Assembly (NCBI GenBank): GCA_964415365.1
Contig: CAYPYW010000021.1
Span: forward strand, 1 to 40,106
Length of the DNA: 40,106 bases
Origin: Hydromicrobium sp964415365
GTDB lineage: Bacteria > Actinomycetota > Humimicrobiia > Humimicrobiales > Humimicrobiaceae
Reading direction: 5' to 3'
The position numbers and the translations under genes were made by a program. Positions 32,242 to 40,106 of this stretch are shown here, in pieces; the stretch's first letter is position 1; each line of letters starts with the position of its first letter. The notes beneath the pieces are model-generated. The model did no database searches. It saw only the letters and a list, made by a program, of their open reading frames with translations, and had not been told where the DNA came from.

Positions 32242-33426
32242 TTACTCCTTTCCCCTCTCGTAAACTATCTTCCCTTTAACCATCGTAAGCTCAACCTTTA
32301 GCTTTTTATCCAAAATAACTATATCAGCATCCTTACCTGGCTCAACGCTTCCCTTTTTGTCTTCAACTCCTAAACATCTTGCAGGATTAATAGTCGCCAT
32401 TTGAATCGCCTCTTTAAGTGAGACTCCAACTATATCTATCATATTGCGAACAGCTTTATCCATAGTTAAAACACTACCAGCCAAAGTCCCATCCTTTAAT
32501 CTTGCTTCTCCCTTAGTAACTATAACTTCCTGCCCTCCCAGATTATAAGCACCCTCCAGTTTGCTTGTCGCTCTCATGGCATCTGTAATAAGGATTACCC
32601 TTTCTATTTCCTTAATCTTAAGCAGTATTTTCATAGCTACAGGGTGCAAGTGTACTCCATCAGCAATCATTTCCAGCGTTAACTCCGGGTAAGATAACGC
32701 TGCCCCCACTACTCCAGGCTCCCGATGGCTGAACCCTCTCATAGCGTTAAAAGTATGAGTAACATGAGTTATACCAGCCTTAATACCTGCCTGTACTTCC
32801 TTATAAGTAGCATTGGAATGTCCTACTGAAGCAATAATATTATGCCTATATAACCAACGAATAAGTTCTATTACTCCTGGCATTTCTGGTGCAATTGTAA
32901 CAATACGAATCAAGTTACCAGAAACCTTATTGAATTCAATAAATTCCTCGACCGAAGCTTTTCTTATATCCTTCTCTTTTTGGGCTCCTTTCTTTGCCGG
33001 ACTGATGTACGGACCTTCAAGATGTACTCCCAAAATTTCTGCAGCTCCGGTTCCTTTTAAAAATACTTCATTTACGCTTTTAAGACCTCCAATAATTTTA
33101 TCTTTACTCATAGTCATTGTAGTGGGAAGAAAAGCTGTAGTACCAAAGCGAGAATGAGTTTCAGCTACCTGCTTTACTGCCTCGTAATCCCCATCCATAA
33201 CATCAAATCCACCACCACCATGCACATGTATATCAACAAAGCCTGGAACTATAAATCCGTCTTTAGCGTCAATGATTTCTGCATCCGCCAGGTTAGTTAT
33301 ATCCCTCCCATCCTCAATTGAGCTGATTTTTTCTTTTCTAATAAAAATAGCCTTATCCTTAAGCAATTGAAAAGGCGTAATTACGTTACCAATTAAAACA
33401 ATAGTTTTTTTATCCTTACCAATCAT
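32242..33426 (-). CDS. nagA: N-acetylglucosamine-6-phosphate deacetylase
   Basis: The 394-residue amidohydrolase removes acetate from GlcNAc-6-phosphate, giving glucosamine-6-phosphate for NagB. The N-terminal beta part is followed by DIHVHGGGGFDVMDG (about 65-79), HLEGPYISPAKKGA (catalytic Glu, about 135-148), VGHSNATY with a metal His (about 207-214), THTFNAMRG (about 228-236) and ITDAMRAT with the catalytic Asp (about 285-292). Length and motif order are normal. It closes the minus-strand amino-sugar cluster. The gene starts 49 bases after the ROK-like gene ends. Confidence 0.95.
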   Translation of the reverse strand: MIGKDKKTIVLIGNVITPFQLLKDKAIFIRKEKISSIEDGRDITNLADAEIIDAKDGFIVPGFVDIHVHGGGGFDVMDGDYEAVKQVAETHSRFGTTAFLPTTMTMSKDKIIGGLKSVNEVFLKGTGAAEILGVHLEGPYISPAKKGAQKEKDIRKASVEEFIEFNKVSGNLIRIVTIAPEMPGVIELIRWLYRHNIIASVGHSNATYKEVQAGIKAGITHVTHTFNAMRGFSHREPGVVGAALSYPELTLEMIADGVHLHPVAMKILLKIKEIERVILITDAMRATSKLEGAYNLGGQEVIVTKGEARLKDGTLAGSVLTMDKAVRNMIDIVGVSLKEAIQMATINPARCLGVEDKKGSVEPGKDADIVILDKKLKVELTMVKGKIVYERGKE

Positions 33427-33475
33427 TTCAAAAATTTCTATTAGCTTCTCAACTAAATTTATTATGTTATTACAT

Positions 33476-34879
33476 TTATTTACCTATCAATGGCAAACTG
33501 GCTGCAGCTATAGACTGCCCTACTCTCCTGCTGGATTCATCGGGTAGATTGAGAGTAATCTTGCTTGCAAGCTCAGGAAATTCCTCTTCTAATACTTGCT
33601 CTGCTTTTTGCATAATTATCTGACCGCCTTCTCCTGACGTAACCCGTCCTAAGACCAAAACAACCTTTATCTCGTAAAACTGAGCATAGTGAGCGATACT
33701 GTAACCTAGATAACAGCCAATTGTTTCAAAGACTTTTCTTGCCCGCTTATCTCCTCCAGCCATAAGTTTCTGTATAGATTTTAATTTATCAGCAGGGGTT
33801 TGATCACCATCAAAAACGATTCCTGCTTTTTTAGCAAGCCGTATAGCAGCTACCTGCGATAAGTACTGAACCCCACACCCCCGATCACCAGACCACTCAT
33901 CGACAGGTGCTTTACTATCCAGGTCAACAGGCACAAAGGCCAGCTCGTTTAACCAGTCATTGATGTTTCCTTTTCTATTTATATAACCTCCTGCTTCACT
34001 GGACCCCATAGCAATACCCAGTACTGCATTTTTCTTCAAAGACATAGAACCAGCAAGAGCTGCAACTTCACCATCATTTATTACTTTAAGAGGGACACTC
34101 CACTTACTCTGGATGTCTAAAAAAATATTTTTAACTTTCTTGTTAAATAGTTCTTCTGGAATTCCACGAAATATTGAAGCGCTCATTACCCTATTATTTA
34201 TGTAGATTCCCGCAGAACTTCCTCCTATAGCATCGACACGTGGCATATGGGCAGCAGCACGGTGCAGCATAGACATAATTTCATGATAGTGGTAGCACGG
34301 GTCAGTTTGCTTACCCGGATTCCACACTACCTCCTCACTAAAGACAGCTCTACCATCTATAACCGCGCTAACTTTTCTATCACTTGCGCCGAGGTCAAAC
34401 CCGATCCGGCATCCTTCAAGATGCCCCCCTAGTGATACAGATTCTTCCCTGGCAGAAGGGATTTCATCGATATTCATATTAACTACTTCAAAAGGCTTCT
34501 CATATATGCCAGACATAAATTTAGCATCAAAAGCACGTTTTTCTCCCTCAGAATATATTTTTTTAATATATTCGCCAATCTTCTTTGAACCACCTATAAT
34601 TATTTTATATCCACCATAAATCCATAGAAGTGCTTTTGCTAATCGTTCAACATACTCATAATTAGAGGAAGCTAGGTCAGATCTATCTGAAAGAACCCTA
34701 GTTTTATATACCAATACAGAACCATCCTCTTTTTCAATGCCAATTGATAGAGGAATACTCTCCCCTGAGTTTTTGACATTATCCAAGAAAGTACGGCTCC
34801 ATAAAATAGCAGGCCGGAAATTATTATCAAGTGGCAGTTGAACCTTTGGCTTTACCAATGATAATAATTTTCTCCTCAT
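33476..34879 (-). CDS. ROK-like protein with N-terminal extension (putative sugar kinase)
   Basis: The 467-residue protein has a ROK/ASKHA core from about residue 157. It begins GFDLGASDRKVSAVI (phosphate-1 motif), and an adenosine/phosphate-2-type loop LGIAMGSSEAGGYIN occurs at about 288-302. VINDGEVAALAGS (about 264-276) is the ROK catalytic-Asp motif. The first 155 residues form an extra domain that I do not recognise. The usual ROK zinc motif (CGCGxxGC) is missing. The substrate is probably an amino sugar or its derivative, given nagA, nagB and the SIS genes on the same strand, but this is inference. Confidence 0.7.
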   Translation of the reverse strand: MRRKLLSLVKPKVQLPLDNNFRPAILWSRTFLDNVKNSGESIPLSIGIEKEDGSVLVYKTRVLSDRSDLASSNYEYVERLAKALLWIYGGYKIIIGGSKKIGEYIKKIYSEGEKRAFDAKFMSGIYEKPFEVVNMNIDEIPSAREESVSLGGHLEGCRIGFDLGASDRKVSAVIDGRAVFSEEVVWNPGKQTDPCYHYHEIMSMLHRAAAHMPRVDAIGGSSAGIYINNRVMSASIFRGIPEELFNKKVKNIFLDIQSKWSVPLKVINDGEVAALAGSMSLKKNAVLGIAMGSSEAGGYINRKGNINDWLNELAFVPVDLDSKAPVDEWSGDRGCGVQYLSQVAAIRLAKKAGIVFDGDQTPADKLKSIQKLMAGGDKRARKVFETIGCYLGYSIAHYAQFYEIKVVLVLGRVTSGEGGQIIMQKAEQVLEEEFPELASKITLNLPDESSRRVGQSIAAASLPLIGK

Positions 34880-34927
34880 AATACTTCACTATCTTTCTAT
34901 ACAAATTCAGTCAAATATTCTTTTAAG

Positions 34928-35068
34928 TTAATCCTTTTTCAGAGTTATAGGCAGAGTTTTATTCGCTTTATATTTACTAATCAATGTTTCACTAGCTGCC
35001 TTTAGATTAAAAGGACCATAGTCATAAATTATTAAAAATATAGTTACCCCAAGTAAAATCTGAAGATC
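34928..35068 (-). other. Short open stretch in a gene-free gap, possible gene remnant
   Basis: The gap 34880-35131 between the ROK-like and SIS genes contains one open minus-strand stretch of 46 codons, DLQILLGVTIFLIIYDYGPF and on to a lysine-rich end LPITLKKD. It has no start codon of its own with a ribosome site and follows directly after a stop. It could be the C-terminal tail of a lost transporter or binding protein; I cannot assign it. Nothing else is visible in this gap. Confidence 0.2.
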
Positions 35069-35131
35069 TCAAAGACTGCTTGATAGAATTACTACCCTTC
35101 CAATTGAGACTCCCACAGTATGGTTCCTATC

Positions 35132-35872
35132 TCACAAGTATTTTATTCTACTTTTATATTCCCCTAGTAATTTTTTATTAAATTCATCTCCACCGTCAAC
35201 ATTCGCACTTATAAAAACTGGTGGGGTTAAACCTCTTTTCATTAAATTTTCAATCACCTGGACCATTACTGCATTCATAATATAACAACCACAAATTGTT
35301 GAAGTTGGTCCTGTTTTTTGTTTCATTCCTTTCACCTTTACAACTGCATCTCCAATTACGCCACAATTATCCAGAATAACATCAGCTCCTACTTCAAACA
35401 ACCTTTTACCACTGGAATGACGCGACTTTACACTTCTTGAGAACTTCAAACTCGTAAGTACTATAAGACTTGCTCCTTTTTTCTTTCCTTCTATTGCTAC
35501 TTCAATAGATACAGGATTTCTACCTGAAACTGAATGAACAATTAATACATCTTTATTTGTAATACCAGACCCTTCAACAATTATTCTCCCATAGCCTTCG
35601 AGCCTTTCTATTTTAGAAGTATTGCTAATAGGATGTTCTAATGCTGTCAATCCTGAGGCGAATATTGGATTTACCGGTATTAATCCACCTGCTCTAAAAA
35701 AAAGCTCCTCTGTTATAATACCAGCATGCGTAGCACCAAATATATAAACAGCTCCTTTACTAATAATTGATTCCACTATTATATCCGCAGATTTAATTAT
35801 ATTATCCATCTGTGTTTTGTAAATTCTATCCAAGATCTTGTTGGTACTCTCAAAGTAATTCCCTGCTAGCAT
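35132..35872 (-). CDS. SIS-domain sugar isomerase family protein (UPF0309 type)
   Basis: The 246-residue protein is a single SIS domain of the UPF0309 type. It shows VYIFGATHAGIITEELFFRA (about 42-61), ERLEGYG, HSVSGRNPVSIEVA (about 112-125, the phospho-sugar serine loop), SRHSSGKRLFE and DNCGVIGDAVVKVKG (about 168-182). Such proteins bind phosphorylated sugars and often act as isomerases or etherases; the exact reaction is unknown. A paralogue (36674-37429) lies two genes away with nagB between them. Starting at 35872, it follows nagB by 39 bases and is presumably in the same transcript. Confidence 0.88.
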   Translation of the reverse strand: MLAGNYFESTNKILDRIYKTQMDNIIKSADIIVESIISKGAVYIFGATHAGIITEELFFRAGGLIPVNPIFASGLTALEHPISNTSKIERLEGYGRIIVEGSGITNKDVLIVHSVSGRNPVSIEVAIEGKKKGASLIVLTSLKFSRSVKSRHSSGKRLFEVGADVILDNCGVIGDAVVKVKGMKQKTGPTSTICGCYIMNAVMVQVIENLMKRGLTPPVFISANVDGGDEFNKKLLGEYKSRIKYL

Positions 35873-35911
35873 TTTATCTCCCTATCTTAAATATTTTTAC
35901 ATTTTTTATCA

Positions 35912-36667
35912 TCAATACGATGATTTTATTACTTGTTTTATTTCTTCACTTAAAGTACTTGAGGATTCTCTATCTAAAATTATGGTTAAATCTTTATGTA
36001 ACTTTAAAATTGAAACAGGCAATAAATTAGTAACACCTCCTTCAATAAAAGCTTTTACTTCTTCAGATTTTTCTTTTCCCGAAGCTAAAACCAAAATTCT
36101 TTTTGCCTTAAAAATGTTATAGATCCCCAAGGTTAAAGAATATTTTGGGAGCTCATTCTTAATTTTATACTTCTCTTTGTTAACTTTAATAGTGCTGCTT
36201 TTTAATTCCACCAATCTTACTCTACTATTAAAATCACTCCCAGGTTCATTAAATCCAATATGCCCATTGTCTCCTATACCCAAAATTACCAGGTCCAACC
36301 CTCCTTCTTTAATTATATTTTCTTCATACAAGGCACACTCTTCTAAAAAATTCTTATTTTCGCCATTGTAATAATACTTTTTTTTAATGTTTATATGTTT
36401 AAAAAAAATATTATCTATGTAATACCTAAAACTATCTTTAGAATCATTAGAAATTGGATAATATTCATCAATTAAAAAACCAGTAATATTAGAAAAATCT
36501 ATTTCTTTTTCCTTATATAATCTAATTAACTCCTTGTAAAAATCCACTGGTGTCAACCCAGTAGGAAACGCTACTGTTTTTACATCACCTTTTACTATCA
36601 AATTTTTAAAATAGCCTGCAGCTTTTTTTGATAGTAATTCATAATTCTTTTCCATTAGTATTCTCAT
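35912..36667 (-). CDS. nagB: Glucosamine-6-phosphate deaminase family protein
   Basis: The 251-residue protein belongs to the NagB/GalA-type sugar-phosphate isomerases. It has FPTGLTPVDFYKEL (about 34-47), the catalytic-loop FLIDEYYPIS (about 63-72, Asp-Glu) and LGIGDNGHIGFNEPGS (about 127-142, His of the ring-opening step). It should convert glucosamine-6-phosphate to fructose-6-phosphate and ammonia. It is shorter than E. coli NagB (266) and lacks the allosteric C-terminal region. The two SIS proteins flank it and could supply or use related phospho-sugars, so activity on another amino sugar is possible. It starts six bases after the SIS gene stop. Confidence 0.9.
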   Translation of the reverse strand: MRILMEKNYELLSKKAAGYFKNLIVKGDVKTVAFPTGLTPVDFYKELIRLYKEKEIDFSNITGFLIDEYYPISNDSKDSFRYYIDNIFFKHINIKKKYYYNGENKNFLEECALYEENIIKEGGLDLVILGIGDNGHIGFNEPGSDFNSRVRLVELKSSTIKVNKEKYKIKNELPKYSLTLGIYNIFKAKRILVLASGKEKSEEVKAFIEGGVTNLLPVSILKLHKDLTIILDRESSSTLSEEIKQVIKSSY

Positions 36668-36673
36668 TTTCCT

Positions 36674-37429
36674 TTACCACTTTTTATATACATTTACCAT
36701 ATATTTTTCATAAACTTTATCATTATGATCAGGCTCTACACTTTCAACAGTAGGTGAAATAAATACATCAAGCTTCACACCCTTCTCTGTCAGTAATTTT
36801 GCTGTCTCAGAAACTAAAGACATCGATATTACTATACCTGTTACCGTTGAAGCTGGAGCTACTTTATAATCTAAATTTTTTATCTCTACCAAAGCGTCCT
36901 CTACCGGAGCACAGTTATCTATAACTACATCAGAAATATCCCCAAGTCTTTTACCACTCGAATGTTTTGGTTTTGATATCTTTAAATACTCCACATTTGT
37001 TATTGCAATAACTTTCATTCCTTTACTTTTACAAATTAGTGCCATCTCAACCGGTGCTGCATTTATACCACCATGTGAAAACACAACAATTGAATCATCT
37101 TTTGTCATTTTGTAGCTTTTCAGTATTTCCTTAACATAACCTTCTTGCCTTTCTATCCAAAGTAATTCTCTAGTTCCACCTGACCCAACCACACTGTTCC
37201 ACATTAATCTGCTATCTGTGATTGGCTGAAGACCAACAAAAGTTCCATATCTTGGGAATACATCCATACACGGTAATACTGAATGACCACTGCCAAACAA
37301 AAATACAAACCTCCCTTTATATATAGAACCAGCCATTATTTTAGCTGCTTCTTTTATATTTTCTTTTTGTTCTTTTTCCAACTTCTTTAATAAACTTTGA
37401 ATTTTCTTTAAGTAAACTTCACAAGACAT
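36674..37429 (-). CDS. SIS-domain sugar isomerase family protein (paralogue)
   Basis: The 251-residue protein is a SIS domain of the same family as 35132-35872. It shares VFLFGSGHSVLPCMDVFPR (about 41-59), ERQEGYVKE, FSHGGINAAPVEMAL (about 113-127), KHSSGKRLGDISDVVIDNCA (about 157-176) and a final SPTVESVEPDHN. Both chains keep the SSGKRL motif. It differs from its paralogue in the phosphate loop (HGGINAAP in place of VSGRNPVS), which may reflect a different sugar. It is the first gene of the SIS-nagB-SIS group, downstream of the palindrome at 37475-37492. Confidence 0.87.
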   Translation of the reverse strand: MSCEVYLKKIQSLLKKLEKEQKENIKEAAKIMAGSIYKGRFVFLFGSGHSVLPCMDVFPRYGTFVGLQPITDSRLMWNSVVGSGGTRELLWIERQEGYVKEILKSYKMTKDDSIVVFSHGGINAAPVEMALICKSKGMKVIAITNVEYLKISKPKHSSGKRLGDISDVVIDNCAPVEDALVEIKNLDYKVAPASTVTGIVISMSLVSETAKLLTEKGVKLDVFISPTVESVEPDHNDKVYEKYMVNVYKKW

Positions 37430-37474
37430 TTTTACCCCCAGTCTTATAACCTATAGATCATAAATTGTTAATAA

Positions 37475-37492
37475 TTATAGTTCGAACTATAA
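37475..37492. promoter_or_regulatory. Perfect 18-bp palindrome, candidate GntR operator
   Basis: TTATAGTTCGAACTATAA is its own reverse complement. It lies 46 bases upstream of the first SIS gene, in the 170-base gap between the SIS-nagB-SIS group and the ROK kinase gene. A GntR/UTRA regulator is encoded nearby at 38569-39303, so this is a likely binding site for it. I saw no second copy in the promoter gap before the regulator gene. Confidence 0.55.
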
Positions 37493-37599
37493 AATACACA
37501 GATTTAGTCTTAACTAATTTCACCTTAGTTTTTTTTAACCTAATATCCATTAAACATTTCTCCTCTTAAATCATTCCAAAACTTTACAGTTCTTATAAT

Positions 37600-38544
37600 T
37601 CATCCTCTCTCTACTGCATTTATCACTGCTCCAATCAATGCAGCATTTTTAATTTTACTTAGTCTTATTTTTAAATCCTTAGTTATATAAGGTTGAGAAT
37701 TTCTTATAACTATTTTTTTTAAATAATCAAGAGCAAAACCCATCTTGGATCCCACCCCTCCTCCAATAACAACCAGATCCAAATCTAAAAGAGTTACTAT
37801 ATTTGAAATCGCCATTCCTAGATATTCCAACATTTCCTCTACTATGAACTTTACTTTCTTATTTTTTTCTTTACATTTATACAGCCCAAAAACTTCTGTT
37901 GGAAGAATCTTTCTACCTTTACTTATATCACTTAAAAATCCCCTCTCTACTAATCCCGTTAGATATTTTCCCGAGACTCTAGATTCCAACCAACCTAGGA
38001 TTAATGTTTTATCTTTGCTTATTTCATCTCTATCATTGATAAACCAGCTAATAGCACCAGCCAAATTGTGGCTTCCCGAAAAAAGTTTACCCTCTAAAAT
38101 TAAACCAGCACCTATTCCTGTCCCAATAGAAATAAAAATCATATTATTAACTTTCTTCTTATAATGCATGTAATACTCTCCCAAAGCTGCTGAATGACCA
38201 TCGTAACTTAAAAAAGCCGGGATACCAATTTCTTTTTCAAAAAAATCTCTTACATTAAAATTTTTCCAATTTCCTAAATTTGGTGTCCAAATAATAGTAT
38301 CTGTTTTGCTATCTATCACAGAAGGTGCACAAACTCCTGCGCATCTTATTTCTGTAGTCTTTACTGATGATTTATCAAGAAAAGATTTCAAGTCATTAAC
38401 AATGCAGGTAAAATCTTTAAAAACATTCCCGGTACTCTTAATAGGCCTCTCTGCATCATTTAAAACTTTAAACTTATTATTAAATAGGCCATAGTGTACC
38501 TTAGTTCCACCTATATCAATAGCAATTAAATATTTTTTATCCAT
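37600..38544 (-). CDS. ROK family sugar kinase
   Basis: The protein of about 314 residues is a ROK-family ATP-dependent sugar kinase. Its N-terminus YLIAIDIGGTKVHYGLF is the phosphate-1 loop. FLSYDGHSAALGEYY (about 115-129 of the shorter form) carries the catalytic Asp, IFISIGTGIGAGLILEGKLF the second phosphate motif, and VVIGGGVGSKM the adenosine motif. The typical ROK zinc motif CxCGxxGC is absent, so it differs from classical NagK or glucokinase. The cluster suggests GlcNAc or another amino sugar as substrate. I take ATG 38544 as start, because the AGAGGGGA ribosome site lies directly before it and inside the longer reading to 38562. Confidence 0.87.
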   Translation of the reverse strand: MDKKYLIAIDIGGTKVHYGLFNNKFKVLNDAERPIKSTGNVFKDFTCIVNDLKSFLDKSSVKTTEIRCAGVCAPSVIDSKTDTIIWTPNLGNWKNFNVRDFFEKEIGIPAFLSYDGHSAALGEYYMHYKKKVNNMIFISIGTGIGAGLILEGKLFSGSHNLAGAISWFINDRDEISKDKTLILGWLESRVSGKYLTGLVERGFLSDISKGRKILPTEVFGLYKCKEKNKKVKFIVEEMLEYLGMAISNIVTLLDLDLVVIGGGVGSKMGFALDYLKKIVIRNSQPYITKDLKIRLSKIKNAALIGAVINAVERG

Positions 38545-38568
38545 AATTTCCCCTCTACACACAATCTA

Positions 38569-39303
38569 TTAATCCCTACTCAAATCTACAGTCACCTCAT
38601 ATCTATCAGCTCTCATAAGAGATTTAACAAACTCTATAGGCTTCTTATTTAAATCAAAACTTATTCTTTCCACATAAAATGCGGGTGAATTATCTGGAAT
38701 TTCCAATAATTCTGCTTCTACATCATTAAGCAGTACAGCTCTATAACTTTCTTTTGCATATTTAACTGCTATGTTGTACTTTTCTTTTAATAAAATGTAC
38801 AAAGATCCAATTTCTTCAACTTTGGATAACAAATCAGGAAACCTCCTATAAGGTAAAAAAACTTCTTGAATGCCCATAGGCTTATTATCGGCAAACCTTA
38901 GCCTTTTTATATATGTAACCTTTTCTCCATCTTTAATCTGCAACTTTTTGGATATTATCCCATGTGATTTAATAACTTTTTTCTCTAATTCTTTTGAATA
39001 AGGTTTATATCCCCTATCTATCATATCTTCAGTAAAGCTTTTCAATATCTTAGGCCCTTGGCTAATTTTTGCCATAGAAACAAAGGTACCTAGGCTTCTT
39101 TCCCTTATTATTAAACCTTTGTTTTCTAAATCCTTGAGTGCATTTCTAACTGTTGTCCTGCTAAGATTATACTTTTCACATAATTCTTCTTCAGTAGGTA
39201 ATTTATCCCCAGGTTTATACTCACCAAGTTCAATTTTTTCCATTATCAAATCCCTCAGTTGATAGTACAAAGGTAAGGGACTATCTTTGTTTACTTCCTT
39301 CAC
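38569..39303 (-). CDS. GntR/HutC-family transcriptional regulator (UTRA sensor)
   Basis: The 244-residue protein has a winged helix-turn-helix at residues 8-75 (PGDKLPTEEELCEKYNLSRT and TTVRNALKDLENKGLI) and a UTRA effector domain at about 90-240, including the YIKRLRFADNKPMGIQEVFL strand pair and a final FVKSLMRADRYEVTVDL. Proteins of this type (NagR/YvoA) repress amino-sugar genes and are released by sugar phosphates such as glucosamine-6-phosphate. It is the first regulator gene of the cluster, with the ROK kinase starting 24 bases after it. The ATG has AGAGGTG upstream. Confidence 0.92.
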   Translation of the reverse strand: MKEVNKDSPLPLYYQLRDLIMEKIELGEYKPGDKLPTEEELCEKYNLSRTTVRNALKDLENKGLIIRERSLGTFVSMAKISQGPKILKSFTEDMIDRGYKPYSKELEKKVIKSHGIISKKLQIKDGEKVTYIKRLRFADNKPMGIQEVFLPYRRFPDLLSKVEEIGSLYILLKEKYNIAVKYAKESYRAVLLNDVEAELLEIPDNSPAFYVERISFDLNKKPIEFVKSLMRADRYEVTVDLSRD

Positions 39304-39346
39304 TATAACACCTCTCTTTACAAACTTTATCTATTAATTTCGATAA

Positions 39347-40106
39347 TCAAATCTGCTCAATCTTCAATACACAGACTTCCAGTGATTCTAACTCCCGCCG
39401 GATTCTAAGCCCATTTTCATAACTCCAATTTACTTCCGCCTGACTGGTAAGATCCAAAATTCTATATTCTCCTTTAGGAACCTGAAGACAGAAACTTATA
39501 TCAGCTTTTTTGCTCCCATGGTTAAAACCAAATAAGATCTTGTATCCCAAACCTTCCATGATCCGCCCTTCTGCTGCTTTGTCCCCATCCACACCCAGCA
39601 GGGTTTCGACATTAGCCCATCTTATTAGATTTTTTAGAAACCTTCCGTTTTTATCATCTCGATCTTTTTCATAAGCTCCACTTATTAGTGAGCCTACCAA
39701 TATCGCTTTTCCTTCGCCATAGTTATTTATTATCACTGCTGGAGAACCATCTTCAAAACACGCCAAAATCTTTGCAGTATCCTTTAATGGCTCTAAAGCC
39801 TCCTCATAAACTGACCCCAATATCTCCATTTCATCCGTTAAAGAGGGCATTAGTTCCTGTAACGATTCCACACGTAGTTTCGGCTCCTGCCTCTCACGTA
39901 TCCATTCTTCCCTACAACCGAAAACCTCATGCAGACCAAAACCCGGTATCACTTCAGAACATTTTCCTTTTTCATCGCTCCACCCCGGTCGGACTTCCGC
40001 TACCAATTTCCCACCCTTACAGACGAATTCCTTTACTCCATCTGCAATTTCAGACGTCATCATTATAGAAAAAGGCATAAAGATGAGTTTATAATTTTTA
40101 GTGAGC
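39347..40106 (-). CDS. C-terminal part of a GH42-type beta-galactosidase-like protein (partial)
   Basis: The frame stays open to the window edge, so about 253 C-terminal residues are visible and the catalytic barrel is missing. The visible part matches the trimerisation and C-terminal beta domains of GH42 enzymes. It begins NYKLIFMPFSIMMTSEIADG, followed by FVCKGGKLVAEVRPGWSDEKG, a GEGKAILVGSLISG segment in the middle, then FLKNLIRWANVE and a final small beta domain. It is upstream of the GntR gene by 43 bases on the same strand, and could feed the amino-sugar pathway with sugar units from glycans. The substrate cannot be judged. Confidence 0.7.
   Translation of the reverse strand, partial: LTKNYKLIFMPFSIMMTSEIADGVKEFVCKGGKLVAEVRPGWSDEKGKCSEVIPGFGLHEVFGCREEWIRERQEPKLRVESLQELMPSLTDEMEILGSVYEEALEPLKDTAKILACFEDGSPAVIINNYGEGKAILVGSLISGAYEKDRDDKNGRFLKNLIRWANVETLLGVDGDKAAEGRIMEGLGYKILFGFNHGSKKADISFCLQVPKGEYRILDLTSQAEVNWSYENGLRIRRELESLEVCVLKIEQI

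Noticed and set aside
1..40106. CRISPR array, rRNA operon, intact prophage or insertion sequence
   Set aside because: No regularly spaced direct repeats, rRNA-like stretches, transposase frames or phage structural genes were found; only the recombinase remnant hints at a former element.

Overview
The window is AT-rich DNA from a strictly anaerobic bacterium. Supporting features are an oxygen-sensitive formate dehydrogenase with several Fe-S clusters, an anaerobic radical-SAM sulfatase maturase, further Fe-S proteins (DUF362, QueG-like, DUF1858), purine-rich Shine-Dalgarno sites and tRNAs with an encoded CCA end. The gene mix resembles uncultured lineages such as Atribacterota, Aerophobota or deep Firmicutes. 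That placement is only an impression from protein families; the window contains no rRNA or other decisive marker.

Layout. (1) 1-7400: a tRNA-Ser(GGA) cut by the window edge, two adjacent MATE exporters, a zinc-ribbon protein, an LhgO-like FAD oxidoreductase, a TPR protein and a PsbP-like lipoprotein, all on the minus strand. (2) 7649-11623: a sulfatase-maturase-type radical SAM enzyme and a large cysteine-type formate dehydrogenase alpha subunit. (3) 11838-17282: a molybdenum/tungsten-cofactor riboswitch with an intrinsic terminator. It leads an eight-gene plus-strand operon: a lipoprotein and a membrane-anchored protein that both resemble the sulfite-oxidase-type cofactor-binding domain, a complete ECF transporter (S, A, A', T), MobB and a kinase-like protein. 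I read this as a candidate uptake and salvage system for molybdopterin, Moco or a relative, next to its likely client, formate dehydrogenase. (4) 17341-23185: tRNA-Ser(GCT), DUF362, tRNA-Arg, DUF1858, a frameshifted PAS-PAS-GGDEF-HD-GYP protein, a duplicated tRNA-Ser 3' end with a GC-rich insert, tRNA-Ser(TGA) and serS.

(5) 23204-29227: pheA, an M23 peptidase, a CARDB-like membrane protein, ychF (apparently starting at AUU), a bacterial PH-domain protein and a frameshifted QueG-like protein. (6) 29295-31491: tRNA-Ala and tRNA-Leu followed by gene debris: the C-terminal piece of a large serine recombinase, a Gfo/Idh/MocA N-terminus joined to a LacI C-terminus, and a frameshifted GlcD piece. 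(7) 31540-40106: an ATC-hydrolase-family protein, then an amino-sugar cluster on the minus strand. It holds nagA, a ROK-like protein, a SIS protein, nagB, a second SIS protein, a ROK kinase, a GntR/UTRA regulator and the C-terminus of a GH42-like protein running off the edge. A perfect 18-bp palindrome in the SIS-nagB-SIS promoter region is a candidate operator.

The strongest candidate for an undescribed system is the riboswitch-ECF-MobB operon. Other items worth a second look are the ychF start, the tRNA-Ser 3'-end duplication and the remnant island.
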